From Branchiostoma floridae (taxonomy: Eukaryota; Chordata; Leptocardii; Amphioxiformes; Branchiostomatidae): 64,000 nucleotides of DNA. Under the pieces are notes generated by a model that was not told the DNA's origin, did no database searches, and saw only the letters and a program-made list of their open reading frames with translations. How positions within the stretch are numbered: the first letter of the stretch is position 1; every line of letters starts with the position of its first letter. Below are positions 10,429 through 21,960 of the stretch, in pieces. Both the position numbers and the translations under genes were made by a program. The stretch spans positions 5,194,257 to 5,258,256 of the forward strand of contig NC_049994.1 of the NCBI RefSeq assembly GCF_000003815.2, written 5' to 3'.

Positions 10429-12999
10429 AGGCTTGAATACTGTACTAGGCAGGCTTTTAGCCAGGCATGCATCCAGGCGTCATTTGGACGCGCTTTTCTT
10501 AAAATAACAAGAAATTGGACGCACTATATACCCTTACACTGGGGGAGCAGATCCTCTGACAAGCATGAAATTTTTATTGACCAGGGATGCCACCAGGTCA
10601 TTTGTGGTTGAAGTCTTCTACTGTGACCTCTTTCACGGTATATTTGCCCTTCAGGATACCTTGGAATGCATCATTTTACCTTGAGATTCTCCAAAACTCT
10701 GCAACATGGAAGGTGGATGCCCAAAGAACCCGCTACAATAGTCAATTACTGCGACTCCCCAAGATAATTGGACCCCCTAGAATAAAATCTAAGCTAAAAG
10801 CCTGCTTGAATACTGTACAAGGAAAATGCTAGCTGTAGTTATCTGTAGTTACTGGTAATTGTAAGCTGTGAATTCAAAACCACCGCAAAAAGTTTTCTTC
10901 TGTCTTTTGTCACTCTACGCCCTTGTTCCAACTGCAAAGTTAGAACCACCGCAAGCACTCCATTTTTTCCCTGCCGCAAAATTAAATTCCTACAAACATT
11001 TCCCCTCTTATAGTATGTATTCTTACCATTTATGGTACCAAGGAGGTACTATTCTAACCTCCTTGATTGTACCAAAATCAAAACTTGAGGAAAGCAAAAT
11101 CACATCAGTAGTTTTTATTGTTGCAAGTCGACATGTAGTTAAGATGAAGCCTATGGCCTAAATAGTTTCTGAAAAATACTGTGTCTGTTGGAAAAGCAAT
11201 TATTAGTGGATCTCTAGTGGACTTTCTAGCTACCTTGAAATATTTCCTGTAAATTGTATACAGTAGAATAGATACATCTACATGTATAACGTTACAAAGA
11301 CTAGCAGCTGGTTTTGCATCCATGTAAGACTGTATTATGTATGTTAACATTAAGCTAGTTCTGTTTCTCATGAATTGTTGTCAAAGCAAAATATTAACAT
11401 TTATTTTATACTTTTTGTGTTAGTTATGACACAAAATGGCTTGTACTCTTTGTCACCATATGATCTTTGCACTGATTTACGTATACATGGAACCTGTTCC
11501 TTGTGTTCTTTCTGATGATTCAACCTTAAGAGTAATACTAACTTAAAGTAGAATGGACTCATTCCTCAAGCTACCAACATCTTTTGCACCACAGTCATCC
11601 CTCGGTGATTTACATCTGGAGCCACATAGTTCCCGTTTGGAACTTTTCTTCAGACTTGGTCACCCAGACCAGGTTTTGTTGCGTACAACTTCTTCTGTGG
11701 CTATAGGCATAATGAAAAAATGACATGAAGTTGGCATTTATAAATCTTTCCAGTGCATACTTGATATCATGTATGCATAGTATGCTGCAGCAGGTATATA
11801 GCGTTAAGTGCAAACTTCAATATTTGTGTCATTAAGCCTCTAGCCACTGAAAAATGTTGGTAGCTTGAGTAGGTGGGTAGATCACCATACCACTGTACTT
11901 TGGATAATGTAAACTTAAGACACTTTCACAACCAAGGAACACATAATGTTTTCAAAGTCAGGATCTTTCATGTGCAATCATTAAGATGACATACATGAAA
12001 AGACCAGAAGTTGTTGATTTGATTTTATTGATTTATTTGACTGTGTAGAGAAAGATACAGCCAGGGCTACCCAACTAGCCAGAGGCTATTATCAAGGGCT
12101 AGTCCTGGTAACTGTAGAATATACAAGCTTTACGTTTATCAATACATGAGCTGTTGTTTTTTAACAAGGTTATACAGACGACGCAAGATACGGATAACTT
12201 TATATACGGAGACAATCTGTGTTTACTAGCTAGGCTAGACATCGTACTATCTGTGAAACTCATCTATGATAGCTTTCGTACTTTCTGTGATATTCTATCA
12301 GAATATGTTTATTCAGAATGGCTGCCATAATGCTGTTAGATTAAAAAAATCATGAAATATCTTAATCTTTTTTTCATACTGCTAGCCTTGCGTGTATATG
12401 TGTGATTTACTAGTTGTGTCCTAAAGTACACAATCCATGTACTCTATGAATTGCAATGTTGTGAAATAGATATTTAAGAAGTCGATGAAAGTTGTTGCTG
12501 TTATGAGTAGTTGATGTCATAATTTTGCAATGGGATTTTAATCCACAATTTCTGAAGGATAACATGGGTATGGTTATAATTAAAGGCAACCATCTTTGTA
12601 AGGTTTTGGCACGAACATAGCCGTAAAAATAGTACTTACGTTGTTAATTCTCCATATGGATGAACAACATCCTATCATTGCAGTCAAAACAGAGACAAAA
12701 TGGCAGTTGAAAAGTGTCATAACCCAAATAATGGTGTTCCAGAACGGTCCTACAGTGCTTTGAAAGGTCTTAAGTTTACCGATTTGTGACGAGTTTCATT
12801 CTGACGTAACAAATGATTTTTGTAACAAAGGGGCAACAAACAATAACGAGGAAATTGTTTGGCAACAATGTTGTGTTATCTTTAATCTTATTTGGAAATG
12901 AAGACGCTAAAGGTGTTGCTATGTGGCAACTCTTCCAGAAGATGGTAACTGAACGTCTAACTGACAGCGGACCATTTTCATGCCAAGTCAGGTTTTGCA
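10429..12999. other. Non-coding stretch downstream of TMEM101
   Basis: Presumed TMEM101 3' UTR then intergenic DNA. A candidate polyadenylation signal aataaa lies at 10781-10786, about 350 bp after the stop. Positions about 10869-10985 contain a diverged, partial copy of the ccaccgcaaaa/ccgcaaaattaa repeat seen complete at 34709-34911. Positions 12013-12120 hold a retroelement-tail-like block (cagccagggctacccaacta) repeated at 48533. No further gene is seen. Confidence 0.5.
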
Positions 13000-14923
13000 A
13001 TGTCCACGACAGAAAAGTCCACAAATGGCCAACATGTTGACAGAACAACAGGACCTGGTAACTCTGCGAAGGATGGTGGTCCAAGTACAGAAGTCCCGCC
13101 ACCACAAGGAAAACAAGAGACGGAACGGGAATGTACTGGTAACGATTTTATAGAAAGTTTTATTGCACATTCTTGCCCGTTGGCAGGTAACGTGAAAGGG
13201 GTACAAACAGTGTAAAAACAATATTAGCAAGTGTCTACTCTAGTCTAAAAGCTAACTCTAGATTCTTGGTCATTCGGTTCTACTTTTTCCGAAGCCAGAG
13301 GAAAAAGAAAGATCCCACATTTTTATTATGTGTAGGTTTTGTGATGTTACATGTATATTTATATAGGAGTTATATTGTTTTCTTTTTGTCAGTTAACGTG
13401 GAGTAATTTGGGTAGAGTTTGGCGGCCTATTCAAACAGCTCATATTTCCAATTCGTGATCGTAGAGAGAAGAATTTAAAATAAAATGTGTTTTATTCTTC
13501 CACCATTTTTGACGTGCATTGTTTGCAAGTTCTTTCACACACAGGTAGCTTGTTGCATCGCTCTTTCTCCATTTCAATAGAGTGGGCACTAATTCGAATT
13601 TTGCTGGTTGCCGAGCGTAGATCAAAATTATCTAGATCTACTTCTAAGTATTTTTCCATAGTATGTGCGGTTTTGCAGGTCTTATAAAACCTAAGCTTAC
13701 CGGCATCAATACTCAAGTTATGACTAAAAGTTCAAATATTATACATAGAGATTCTAAATCTTATCATGGTACATATGGAATTGTTATCACTAAATGAATA
13801 GAACAGGTATGGATGACCACTACAATCTAATTTTTCCTAAATCCTTCACTTTATAGGATCTTCAACAAGCCGCCGGAAGACCGTTCTGTTCAACTACGTT
13901 CCAAGACACCACAGTCCCGGCAAGAGCACGGAAGACGCCCGATGTCTTCTGCGACAGAAAGAAGAACCGTCTAACGTCTGTAAAGTGTCGGCAAGTAGTG
14001 TTGTTGAGAAGACGACAGTCACTACAGAATGTTTGCTCCAAGGAGTACACCCAGAGCGTCCTGAAGTAGGGGTGCCGGTTGAAAAATCGTCTGATTGTGA
14101 CCAAAAACGTCTCAAAAAAGGCGGGAAAGAACTGGAGATGCCAAGCGTGAGTACCAGTGATGATCATGACAGAAACGAGGCTAGGGGCGTGTTCCCTCTG
14201 GACGCTCTCTCCCTATTGGCCGATGTGGGCGTTTCTATGCGGAAAATTCCACGTGCCGGTTGCCATGGCAACATACCCTGTTCCGTATCAGACGACACTG
14301 GAGTCATCGAGACATTCGTGAAGACGACTGAAGAAGGGCGGGATCAGGATAAGTACGTTATCAGTAGCAAACACGGTGTTTCTAAGACAGCAATTGCAAC
14401 AGGCATTCAAGTGTCTCACTGTACACGAAATGCAACACAAGATACAAGAGATTACGCGTACACGGACTCTAAGAGATACTATCAACAACAGCTTACAAGG
14501 CTTTCAACACCGACGTCCAACCCGCCAAACCCAACCTTCCTGATCCAGCCTCAGCCGAGGACAATAACGACCTTGTCTCAACGAAAGGAGAGTGACAAAA
14601 AGCAAGGAACATCAGCAAAACGCAAAGGTCTTTCCTACCAACAGTCAACCACGGCAGGTAAAAAACAAAAGACGGCAGCAACGAGCAAGACCACAACAAA
14701 AGAGGAGGCACAAAATGTTGTAAACAAGGCTTGCCCTGTTGTAAGCACTGAGAGAGTTGAAACAAAGGCTGGGGTTGTTGATAGCCCTCAAGTTAGCGAA
14801 ACCAGGCCGGCCAATGATCGTCACAGGATGGTTATTATTCTCTATACTCCTCAAAGTCGCTCTGAAGCTCCCACTGTCACGACGACCCAGCAGGTACAAG
14901 ACGAAGATTTACAGCTAGACTGA
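13000..14923 (+). CDS. Hypothetical protein of about 401 aa, function unknown
   Basis: The last exon, 13857-14923, is well supported: 355 open codons after a tttatag acceptor, ending in a stop after LQLD. It is richer in GC and CpG than its surroundings. The protein is hydrophilic and low in complexity, with K/T/Q/S-rich tracts (KGLSYQQSTTAGKKQKTAAT) and proline-rich TSNPPNPTFLIQPQPRT; FNYVPRHH lies near the exon start. No domain was recognised; nuclear-protein-like basic patches are only suggestive. An upstream exon 13000-13138 (start MSTTEKSTNGQH, donor GTAACG) joins in the right phase, but another frame is also open there and more exons may exist. The gene faces the NHL gene tail to tail. 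Confidence 0.5.
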
Positions 14924-15104
14924 AGAAGACTATAATGATTTGTGATTTCAACACGCCCATGTAGTATTAATGTTGTGTGAAATATAATGTGCACTTCTCA
15001 ATCTCACGATGCAGCGACTTTTATTGCCGTCTGTCATAACTCATTGATATGTATGTAAAAACATATACAATTGCTGGCTTGACCCTCGAGCTCGTAATTA
15101 CCTC

Positions 15105-15151
15105 GAACACACACACACACATACACACTTGCAAACACACATACACACGCA

Positions 15152-15194
<43 letters not shown>

Positions 15195-15258
15195 GTTGCA
15201 AACACACACACACTTGCAAAAACACACAGCCTGTACACACAGACACACACACACACGA
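15105..15258 (+). repeat. (CA)n microsatellite
   Basis: Imperfect CA/ACAC repeat of about 150 bp with ttgcaaac interruptions. Open reading frames across it are artefacts of the repeat. Confidence 0.95.
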
Positions 15259-15299
15259 CATGCATATACTCGGAGAGTTGTTTCCAACAATCATTGTTT

Positions 15300-16380
15300 A
15301 TTGAAATTTTCAAACACCTTTAAATAGCCCCATTCATATCTTACAAACTGTTTTTCAAGGGCACCCAGTCAACACAAACACATAAAACCACCAACATATG
15401 CAGAATACAAATGCACAAAGGTTGTAGTATGAGTAAGAAACGGTGTTGTGCCTAGGTAACATAAACATGTAGCACTTGAAGGTTGAACATTCAATTCTTA
15501 TTCCAAGCTCATGTCCGTTTCCTGGATGAATTTTGGAGGTTAGAAGTTCAAGTTACTTGATCCTAGGTCTCGTGCTTGGCATCCCAACACACAATAAAGC
15601 AGTTACCACATTCAGTACACTAATATATAGTCATATTGGTTTCAATCCATATTATTAAAGACATCAGAATCTACATTATTAAAATATCGACTGTATTATG
15701 AACACAAAAGCTGAAACTATTTGCAGTATCTGTAGAAGCTAAGTCCATATATTATAATTCGGATTCTTTCAATCCCGTCCACATTTAGATAATCATAAAA
15801 TTCTCTAAACAGATTTTTCGGTCGGGAAGCAAGTAGTGGTCGGGATTTATTTAGTGAAGGAATGCAAACGTACAAAGAAGTCCAGATCACTACCGCCCCC
15901 AGCGAAATCTATGCTTGGAAAATATCGATCTGTTGTATGATCTTTATTCTATATAAACACGACGTATAACATAACCAGCAACCACGACACTCAAGCTGGC
16001 CATTGAAATGTTTTAGGAGTATGCATCGTCACAACAACAAATATATCTTACGTTGAAATACTTCTACTTATGACTATTTTTGGAAACATGCAGAAAAGTT
16101 CACGACTGGTTGGCTATCAGTTCCTTTCAACAAGGTATATAAAAACCTAACCAATCCCTACTTGACAGCAGTGTAACGCATACTACTAAAAACATATACA
16201 TATACATTATACATGTACATGTCAACTACAAAATTATGCCACGTCGAGCACTCTCCAAGTCTAAGTTACTTGAGTCTTGAAATATTTCAGAAATACTTCC
16301 ATGAACAGTTTCATCAGGTTGGCAAGTCACTAGATAACAAAGTGCTTTGTATACGACCAAAAGTTTAATTCAAATCTACA
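15300..16380. other. AT-rich stretch, probably 3' region of the NHL gene
   Basis: No coding potential was recognised. On the minus strand an aataaa at about 15297-15302 could end the NHL transcript, giving a long 3' UTR of about 1.3 kb; this is a weak suggestion only. Confidence 0.3.
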
Positions 16381-16409
16381 TTTTGGTGACAGTCTGTCAC
16401 CTTCCTCAG
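16381..16409 (-). ncRNA. Hammerhead-ribozyme-like motif, copy D (core damaged)
   Basis: On the minus strand ctgagga, a, then a perfect stem ggtgaca/tgtcacc, but the following gaaa has become aaaa. It is in the sense orientation just downstream of the NHL gene stop codon. Confidence 0.25.
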
Positions 16410-16604
16410 GGCAATTCTGACTGGTTCTATTACGCACTGCAGGCAGGTGTCGCTGCTAACACATGCGGCCACAAACGTATTATAAAGTGTTTACACATAT
16501 ACACTTTACGTTTGGGACCGCATCTGTTAACAGCGACCCCTACTTGCAGTGCGTAACAGAAGCAATCAGAATAGCACTGAGGAAGGCGACAGGTGGTCAC
16601 CGAA
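16381..16604. mobile_element. Foldback element with hammerhead-like ends
   Basis: Arms 16381-16461 and 16526-16604 are inverted repeats (ttgcagtgcgtaac against gttctattacgcactgca, and gttaacagcgacc against ggtgtcgctgctaac). Each end carries a ctgaggaagg...stem...(g/a)aaa motif: plus strand 16577-16610 and minus strand 16381-16409. An aataaa follows the right end at about 16616. It abuts the stop codon of the NHL gene (16631). Confidence 0.75.
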
Positions 16605-16610
16605 ACGTCG
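16577..16610 (+). ncRNA. Hammerhead-ribozyme-like motif, copy A
   Basis: Reads ctgagga, then a, then a stem ggcgac/gtcacc (one mismatch) closed by a short loop, then gaaac. This matches the CUGANGA...GAAA core of hammerhead ribozymes except for one extra A before stem II. Activity is not established. Confidence 0.3.
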
Positions 16611-16630
16611 GTTTGAATAAAACAAAAAAC

Positions 16631-19600
16631 TTAAGGAAAAACTGTTTTGCTGGGAAAGATGGTTACGGTATTGTCATGTTCAGTCACCACCAACTGTCCA
16701 TCCGATCCTACAGCGATACCATCCGGGAGGGTGATGTTGACGACCGTTCGGACAAACTCCCCGCGGCTTGTGAACATGTCCACCCGCCCGTATCCCTGGT
16801 TCGCCACGATGATGTTACCAAAACTGTCGACATAAATGCCTCGGGGTTTCACCAATTTACCGTCTCCAACCGTACCAAATTTGAACAGGTGGTGACCAGA
16901 GTGATTATACACATGGACACTAGAGAATGACACATCCGAAACAAAAACATTTCCTTCATCATCTAATGCGATGTACGTAATTTGTAAACCGTCGTCCTTT
17001 CCAAAGCTGCGAACCAACGATCCGTTCGGTTGGAATATCAATATTTCATTTAAAGCTTGTACAATGATTACGTTATTTCTCATGTCCAGGGCAATTTTAG
17101 GGTACCAACCCATGCGCTGTACGTTAATCTTAGCCACTGCCTGACCACTTTTACTATACTGCACTGCACATACAGGGCTTGACCATACCCCGTATCGCCC
17201 CACTACCCACACACTACCGTTGCGTTCGACAGCAATACCACAGGGGTACATTTTATGTCCGTTTTCACCAGGTACCACCGTTGGAAAGAGGCGGAGATTG
17301 ACCCCACTCATGCTGTAGACTTGAATTCGTTTGTTCAGCGAATCAGTAACGAATATCTCATCGTCAGGAGATACGGCCACCCCACACGGATCCTTAAATT
17401 TGCCAGGATCTGATCCCTCCCCGCCAAATGTTATCTTCTCCAGTTTGGGGATCCGTGTCAGTGTCTGCGATGTTTTTACAAAAGAGCCGATGGTAGATCT
17501 TTTCTGTAATAGAATTGATAATTGCTATTTACTACAGTAGTCAACGATTTTTTTTACATTCAGCCAATCACAAATAACATGAAAACATAATCAATTTTAA
17601 TAATCTTTGCTATGTTGATTGGCAGGGTATCTTTTGACCAAAGGTTCTCCGCGAAAGAATGTTATTATACAATTAAGATTTGAAACATTTTACAGTTCCT
17701 CACTCGAGACGGGGGTCGATACCAACAGCCTTGTACATTTGACCGTTGCTGACATCACACTTCCGTTCCGGATCACGTGACATTTTACTTGAGAAGGATC
17801 AGCGGATTGAGTGAAAGCTTCATGGTAAGAGCTTCTACTTTTGTGTACGGAAGTAGCATGTAAAATGATTTTTCTATCCTGAGATGCTTATGTCCCTGTT
17901 ATGTAGACAAATCACAGAGAACATAGAATACATGCACCTCACCGTTGACAAGGCCGTGGAGTCAGCCATCATTGTCTGACCCGAAGTGCAGCAGGAAGTA
18001 TGGCCAGGGGAAGTGGTATTTCCCAAGGTTGATATCGGCTGTAAACAAGTTATGATAACGAAAAATTAAAGATCCCATTCCTCCATGAAATAACTAGGTT
18101 TGGGAATGTATCCATTGTTGTGAATCTCTTGTTGATTCTGCCTCTAGATTTATCTACCAGCCTATGGGAACAAATTTGGACCCGAGCCAAGCCAACCTTC
18201 CAATCCTGCCAGTCTAATGTTACACCATTCTCCTATCCGTCTCACATCCTCTCAATCTACAATATTGAAATATCTACGGACACACACTAGGACAAATAGG
18301 TTTTGCACCTACATATGTCATAAGCCATGTAATTTCTACACCCATGATATAGCTGCGTGACATCCATGCTTTACATGCTAGACATCCCTGCTTTACCTGC
18401 GAAACATCCATGCTTTAGCTGCGCGACGCCCCTGCCTTACAGAATTGTACTAATCGGTCACTGTATGGCAGTAACTGGGATCAGAAAATATCACCACAAG
18501 CCCGAAAAGACGCCGGCCTACCTTTTCTGCATCATTCGCAGCGGTGTTTAAATATAACCCGGCAAAGGTTCCAAAGAAAATCACTGACGCGAGAACGATG
18601 GACGTAATTGTCATTATGATGCACACCCGGTGATATGTGCATCCTGGAAAACCAACCGTCAGTAAATTAGGATATTTTAATCATCACTAGTAAAGTTGGT
18701 ATCTCATTGTACTGCGCCAAGGTACGCTAGGGAATTGCGCTAACTTTGCAAATTTGTGGTAATTTTCTCTTGCGGTACGTGTATGAAGCCAAAATGAGCA
18801 AATTATTAGAAATTGACATGTTGCCACTGAATTTAAAACCGTCAACATTTTTTTAATGATAAAAATACATTATAAAGAGATTGCAGTGATAAAGGCATTG
18901 ATTACTTATGATACCTGACACAGCATCATATATGGCCTCCTTCGGTCAATATTGACCATGGTAAAAATCCGAAATATCAGCCCTACAGCGTCGACTGTGG
19001 CTAAACAGTCTTATACGGGACAAAGCATAGGTAAGGAATTATTGGATAGTATGTAGATGTTATAAGTAGTACATGTATGTGTTGTCTGCCATACGTTGTA
19101 CCTGGTACTATCGTTATGCATGCAATAAACTTGACTAATAGTATGTAAATTTCACGCACAATTTTGCGCATTCCAGTGACACACCCGCTTGAATGAAATT
19201 GTTCCAATTCTGACATGAAAATTTGCCCAAGAGTTCTGGTTCCCACAGTCTATTGTTCGGGACCTTTTTCTTCTTTGACACATTTAAAGATGATATCTCA
19301 CTGCACTTGGGGCACCGATGCGGCACTGCGGGGTTCGAAAGATTACTCAACGAATTTCAGAGATATAGAACGAATTTTCTTACGTTTTAAGTATTTTGTA
19401 GTCTTCTAAGTCATACATTTACGTATTACGCAATATCTAAATTATACAAAATAGGCGAAAATAACACAACAGTGCCACAGTGAACGAACCCCGCAGTGCC
19501 GCACCGGTTTCCAAGTGCAGTGAGATACCGACAAACCTAGCCTACATATATGTGTAACATGACGTGTAGATCTTACCAAGAACGTCCTCTTGGCGAGCGT

Positions 19601-19889
19601 TTGGCGCGAACGTCGGATTCGGGCACAGGGCGTTTTCTACGTACATCGGATTTGGATCCAGTGAATGTCGGAGATGTTGGAAATGTCGATCCTTGTGTAT
19701 GTTGCCATCATTCTTGACAAACGCGGGAGTGTCATCATTGTTCATGGCAGGGGAGCATTTTGTTACGTTGGTGGAAATGTCATTGTTTCTACTTGTAATC
19801 ATTTTTGTTTGTGTTTCTGCCGAATGTTTTGTGTCTTCTTGATGCAAGTACGCAACTGCATACGGTTGGAGATCGTCGTCACCAGTCAT
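16631..19889 (-). CDS. Type II membrane protein with extracellular NHL-repeat propeller
   Basis: Four minus-strand coding exons join in phase with GT/AG borders: 19577-19889, 18522-18643, 17943-18038 and 16631-17503, giving 467 residues. Residues 1-104 are hydrophilic and contain the NP motif pair NPMYVENALCPNPTFAP. Exon 2 encodes a single hydrophobic span of about 22 residues (IIMTITSIVLASVIFFGTF). Then comes a Ser/Thr-rich linker (exon 3) and, in the last exon, about 270 residues of NHL-type beta-propeller blades (DEIFVTDSLNKRIQVYS; PRGIYVDSFGNIIVANQGYG; PDGIAVGSDGQLVVTEHDNT). There is no RING or B-box, so it is not a TRIM protein. NHL propellers bind protein or RNA; an outward-facing one suggests adhesion or recognition. 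The ATG may not be the first: the exon is open upstream to an acceptor-like site near 19913, and a possible exon lies near 20830-20945. Confidence 0.8.
19292..19528. mobile_element. Foldback (MITE-like) element in NHL gene intron 1
   Basis: Left arm around 19292-19342 (gatatctcactgcacttgg, gcggcactgcggggttcg) is inverted relative to right arm around 19481-19528 (cgaaccccgcagtgccgc, ccaagtgcagtgagata). About 140 bp of AT-rich sequence separates the arms. Confidence 0.75.
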
Positions 19890-19929
19890 AGTTAATTCAT
19901 AAGCTCCAAGTTCTAGAGGAAGTCAAATT

Positions 19930-20514
19930 AAAAAAAAAATCATTAAAACAACAACTGCCAGACAATTTTCAGTACTTCAGAGTAATTGAACACTGAACTC
20001 AAAGCAATTAGAGTGAGTGAAATGTTATGTATTCATTTTTCATTTTGAGTGTTTGGATAAAATAATGAACAGTGGGTCAAACCATCGCGGCCAAGGGGAA
20101 TCTGTCAGAATATCGTTTAACAAAACTTGTCATTGTCCATACTTAGTATTTGCTGTAATACAGTATAGTGATAGTACATGTACCTATCTTTGTACGTTCC
20201 CATAAAAGTAACGAGATCATCTATATTTGTAAGTTCCTAGAAATGATTTAGGTACGAAGAAATGGTCATACGACAAGCTAAAAAGTTTACCTCACACCTT
20301 TCTCTGTATGGCTTCAGACATGAAAGTGTAACAGTTTTTGTCTGCAATCTGAACCGAATTGTACACGCTATGTGCAGTTTATTAATTACTTTGAAATTTG
20401 TCAAAATATTGTTTACGCTAGTAAGCAATCCAATAAATAAATAAGGTGGTATCATATACAAAGGAAATAAGTTAGCTTTGGACGAAATTGATAAGAATTA
20501 TGCTGTATGAAATA
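19930..20514. other. Upstream flank of the NHL gene
   Basis: AT-rich DNA with no recognised coding exon; it may hold 5' introns or promoter of the NHL gene. Confidence 0.3.
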
Positions 20515-20760
20515 GGGGATGTCCCTGTAGCTCAACTGGTAGCATCCTCACAGTTGAGCTCCTGGTTCCATTTAGTTAGTAACTGGAAGTCCTCGTTTCA
20601 TTTCCTGTAAAGGGTATCCAGGTTTAGGCTGCACCCGTCTTTTGGAAGGGACGTAAAGTGGGGGGTCTTGTGTTCGATTACGATAAAGGAGAAGAGTTAG
20701 CAGCTGCTCCTTACAAAAGTATGCCCTATTACATAAACAGCAAGAAAACATTGTACTGCT
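20515..20760 (+). mobile_element. SINE-like element, family B copy 2
   Basis: Begins ggggatgtccctgtagctca with an A-box-like tagctcaactggtag, followed by a body shared with 672-905. The tRNA-like head suggests a Pol III origin. It is not a functional tRNA because no closing stem follows. Confidence 0.65.
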
Positions 20761-21199
20761 CTATGTGACGCTAGGGACTACGGGGCTTCGTGGAATGATT
20801 CGAAGGAGTCGAAGGAGTTTCCTACTTACAGCATGAAGTCAATGTAGGCGGTACGCACCTATAATTGTTGTCGCTGTTGTAATAAGTAGTTAAATGATAG
20901 TTAAGAGAAGGCACGGCTCCAGACTCGTTTGGTTTTGTCATGCTAAATGAGATCCGACGACGATGGCGTAATAATGACGACGAGGTGTGATTGGTTAGGT
21001 TTGATTTTAAATGAATCATCTGATGCTTGGAACGACCCATTTCTTTCTCGGGGTGCAAACCTGCATCATATTTTCATGTACTATTATGGCTCACGTAGTA
21101 GTAGTAGTAGCTGTGTATTGATTATTTGTACGTATATGCTTCTGTGGAATAATGCCCCACTTAACAGTGTCTGCACATAAGGTCATATATCATTTTTTT

Positions 21200-21960
21200 A
21201 CCTGCATGTATGCAGGTATGGTTTTCAGGGGCGTGGGAACTTTTGGAAGCTGGGGATTTAGGGCGCTGTATCTCGAGAACGGATGGTGCGAGCACAACGA
21301 TTTTTGGTACGTGGGTTGGGGGTGGTAGCTTGACACTCAGGTTTGATTTTGGGCCTCCTGGCGCTTGAACTTGACATTGAAGGTGGCATTTTTGTGTTTT
21401 TTGGGCACTTTTGGCGCTGTGTGTCCGAAACGATACGCGCCATTGCGACGATTTTTGGTGCGTGGGTGGGGAGCTATTGCCTGTTGCCTAGGATTGACTT
21501 TGGGCCTTGTCGCGTTTGAACTTGACGCGGCAGGTCGAATTTTGTGTCCGGGAGGGGGTTTTCCGGAGTTATATCTTCTGAACGGTTGGTGCGGGCGCGA
21601 TGATATTTGGCACATGTGTTGGCGGTGGCTGAATAATTCTCAATTTTGATTTTGGCGCCCTTGGTGCTTGAACTTGACATTCCAGGTTACCTTTTGTGCG
21701 GGCACTGCGCGTGCGCTGTATCTCCGGAACGCAAGGTGCCATCGTGTTGCTTTTGTTACGTGGGTTGTTGCTGGTGTCCTGGTGGTCAGGTTTGATTTTG
21801 GGCCTCCTAGTGCTTGAAATTGATACTGTAGGTTGGGCAATATCTGCTTTGTTGTAAAAACAGGTGACAGTTGGGTTTGATAGGTCTTTAAGCTTACGTG
21901 TAGAACCGTCATCTGTTTTTGCACTGGCTTCTACCACCTTCAATGTATCAGGTTACTTTG
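21200..21960 (+). repeat. Decayed tandem array, unit about 150 bp
   Basis: Four diverged units share landmarks near 21270 (tatctcgagaacgg), 21419 (gtgtccgaaacg), 21569 (tatcttctgaacgg) and 21718 (tatctccggaacg), each followed by ggtgcg...cgat.tttgg and later ttttgggcctcctgg and gcttgaacttgacatt. The spacing is 149-150 bp. Open frames on both strands follow from the repeat and are not genes. Confidence 0.75.

Noticed and set aside
15049-15327. Several Cys- or Thr/His-rich open frames
   Set aside because: They are translations of the CA/GT microsatellite.
20515-20590. Possible tRNA gene
   Set aside because: It has an A-box-like head but no cloverleaf or closing acceptor stem, and the same head plus body recurs as a SINE.
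21258-21943. Minus-strand open frames rich in R, P and K
   Set aside because: They repeat with the 150-bp tandem unit and show no coding signature beyond that.
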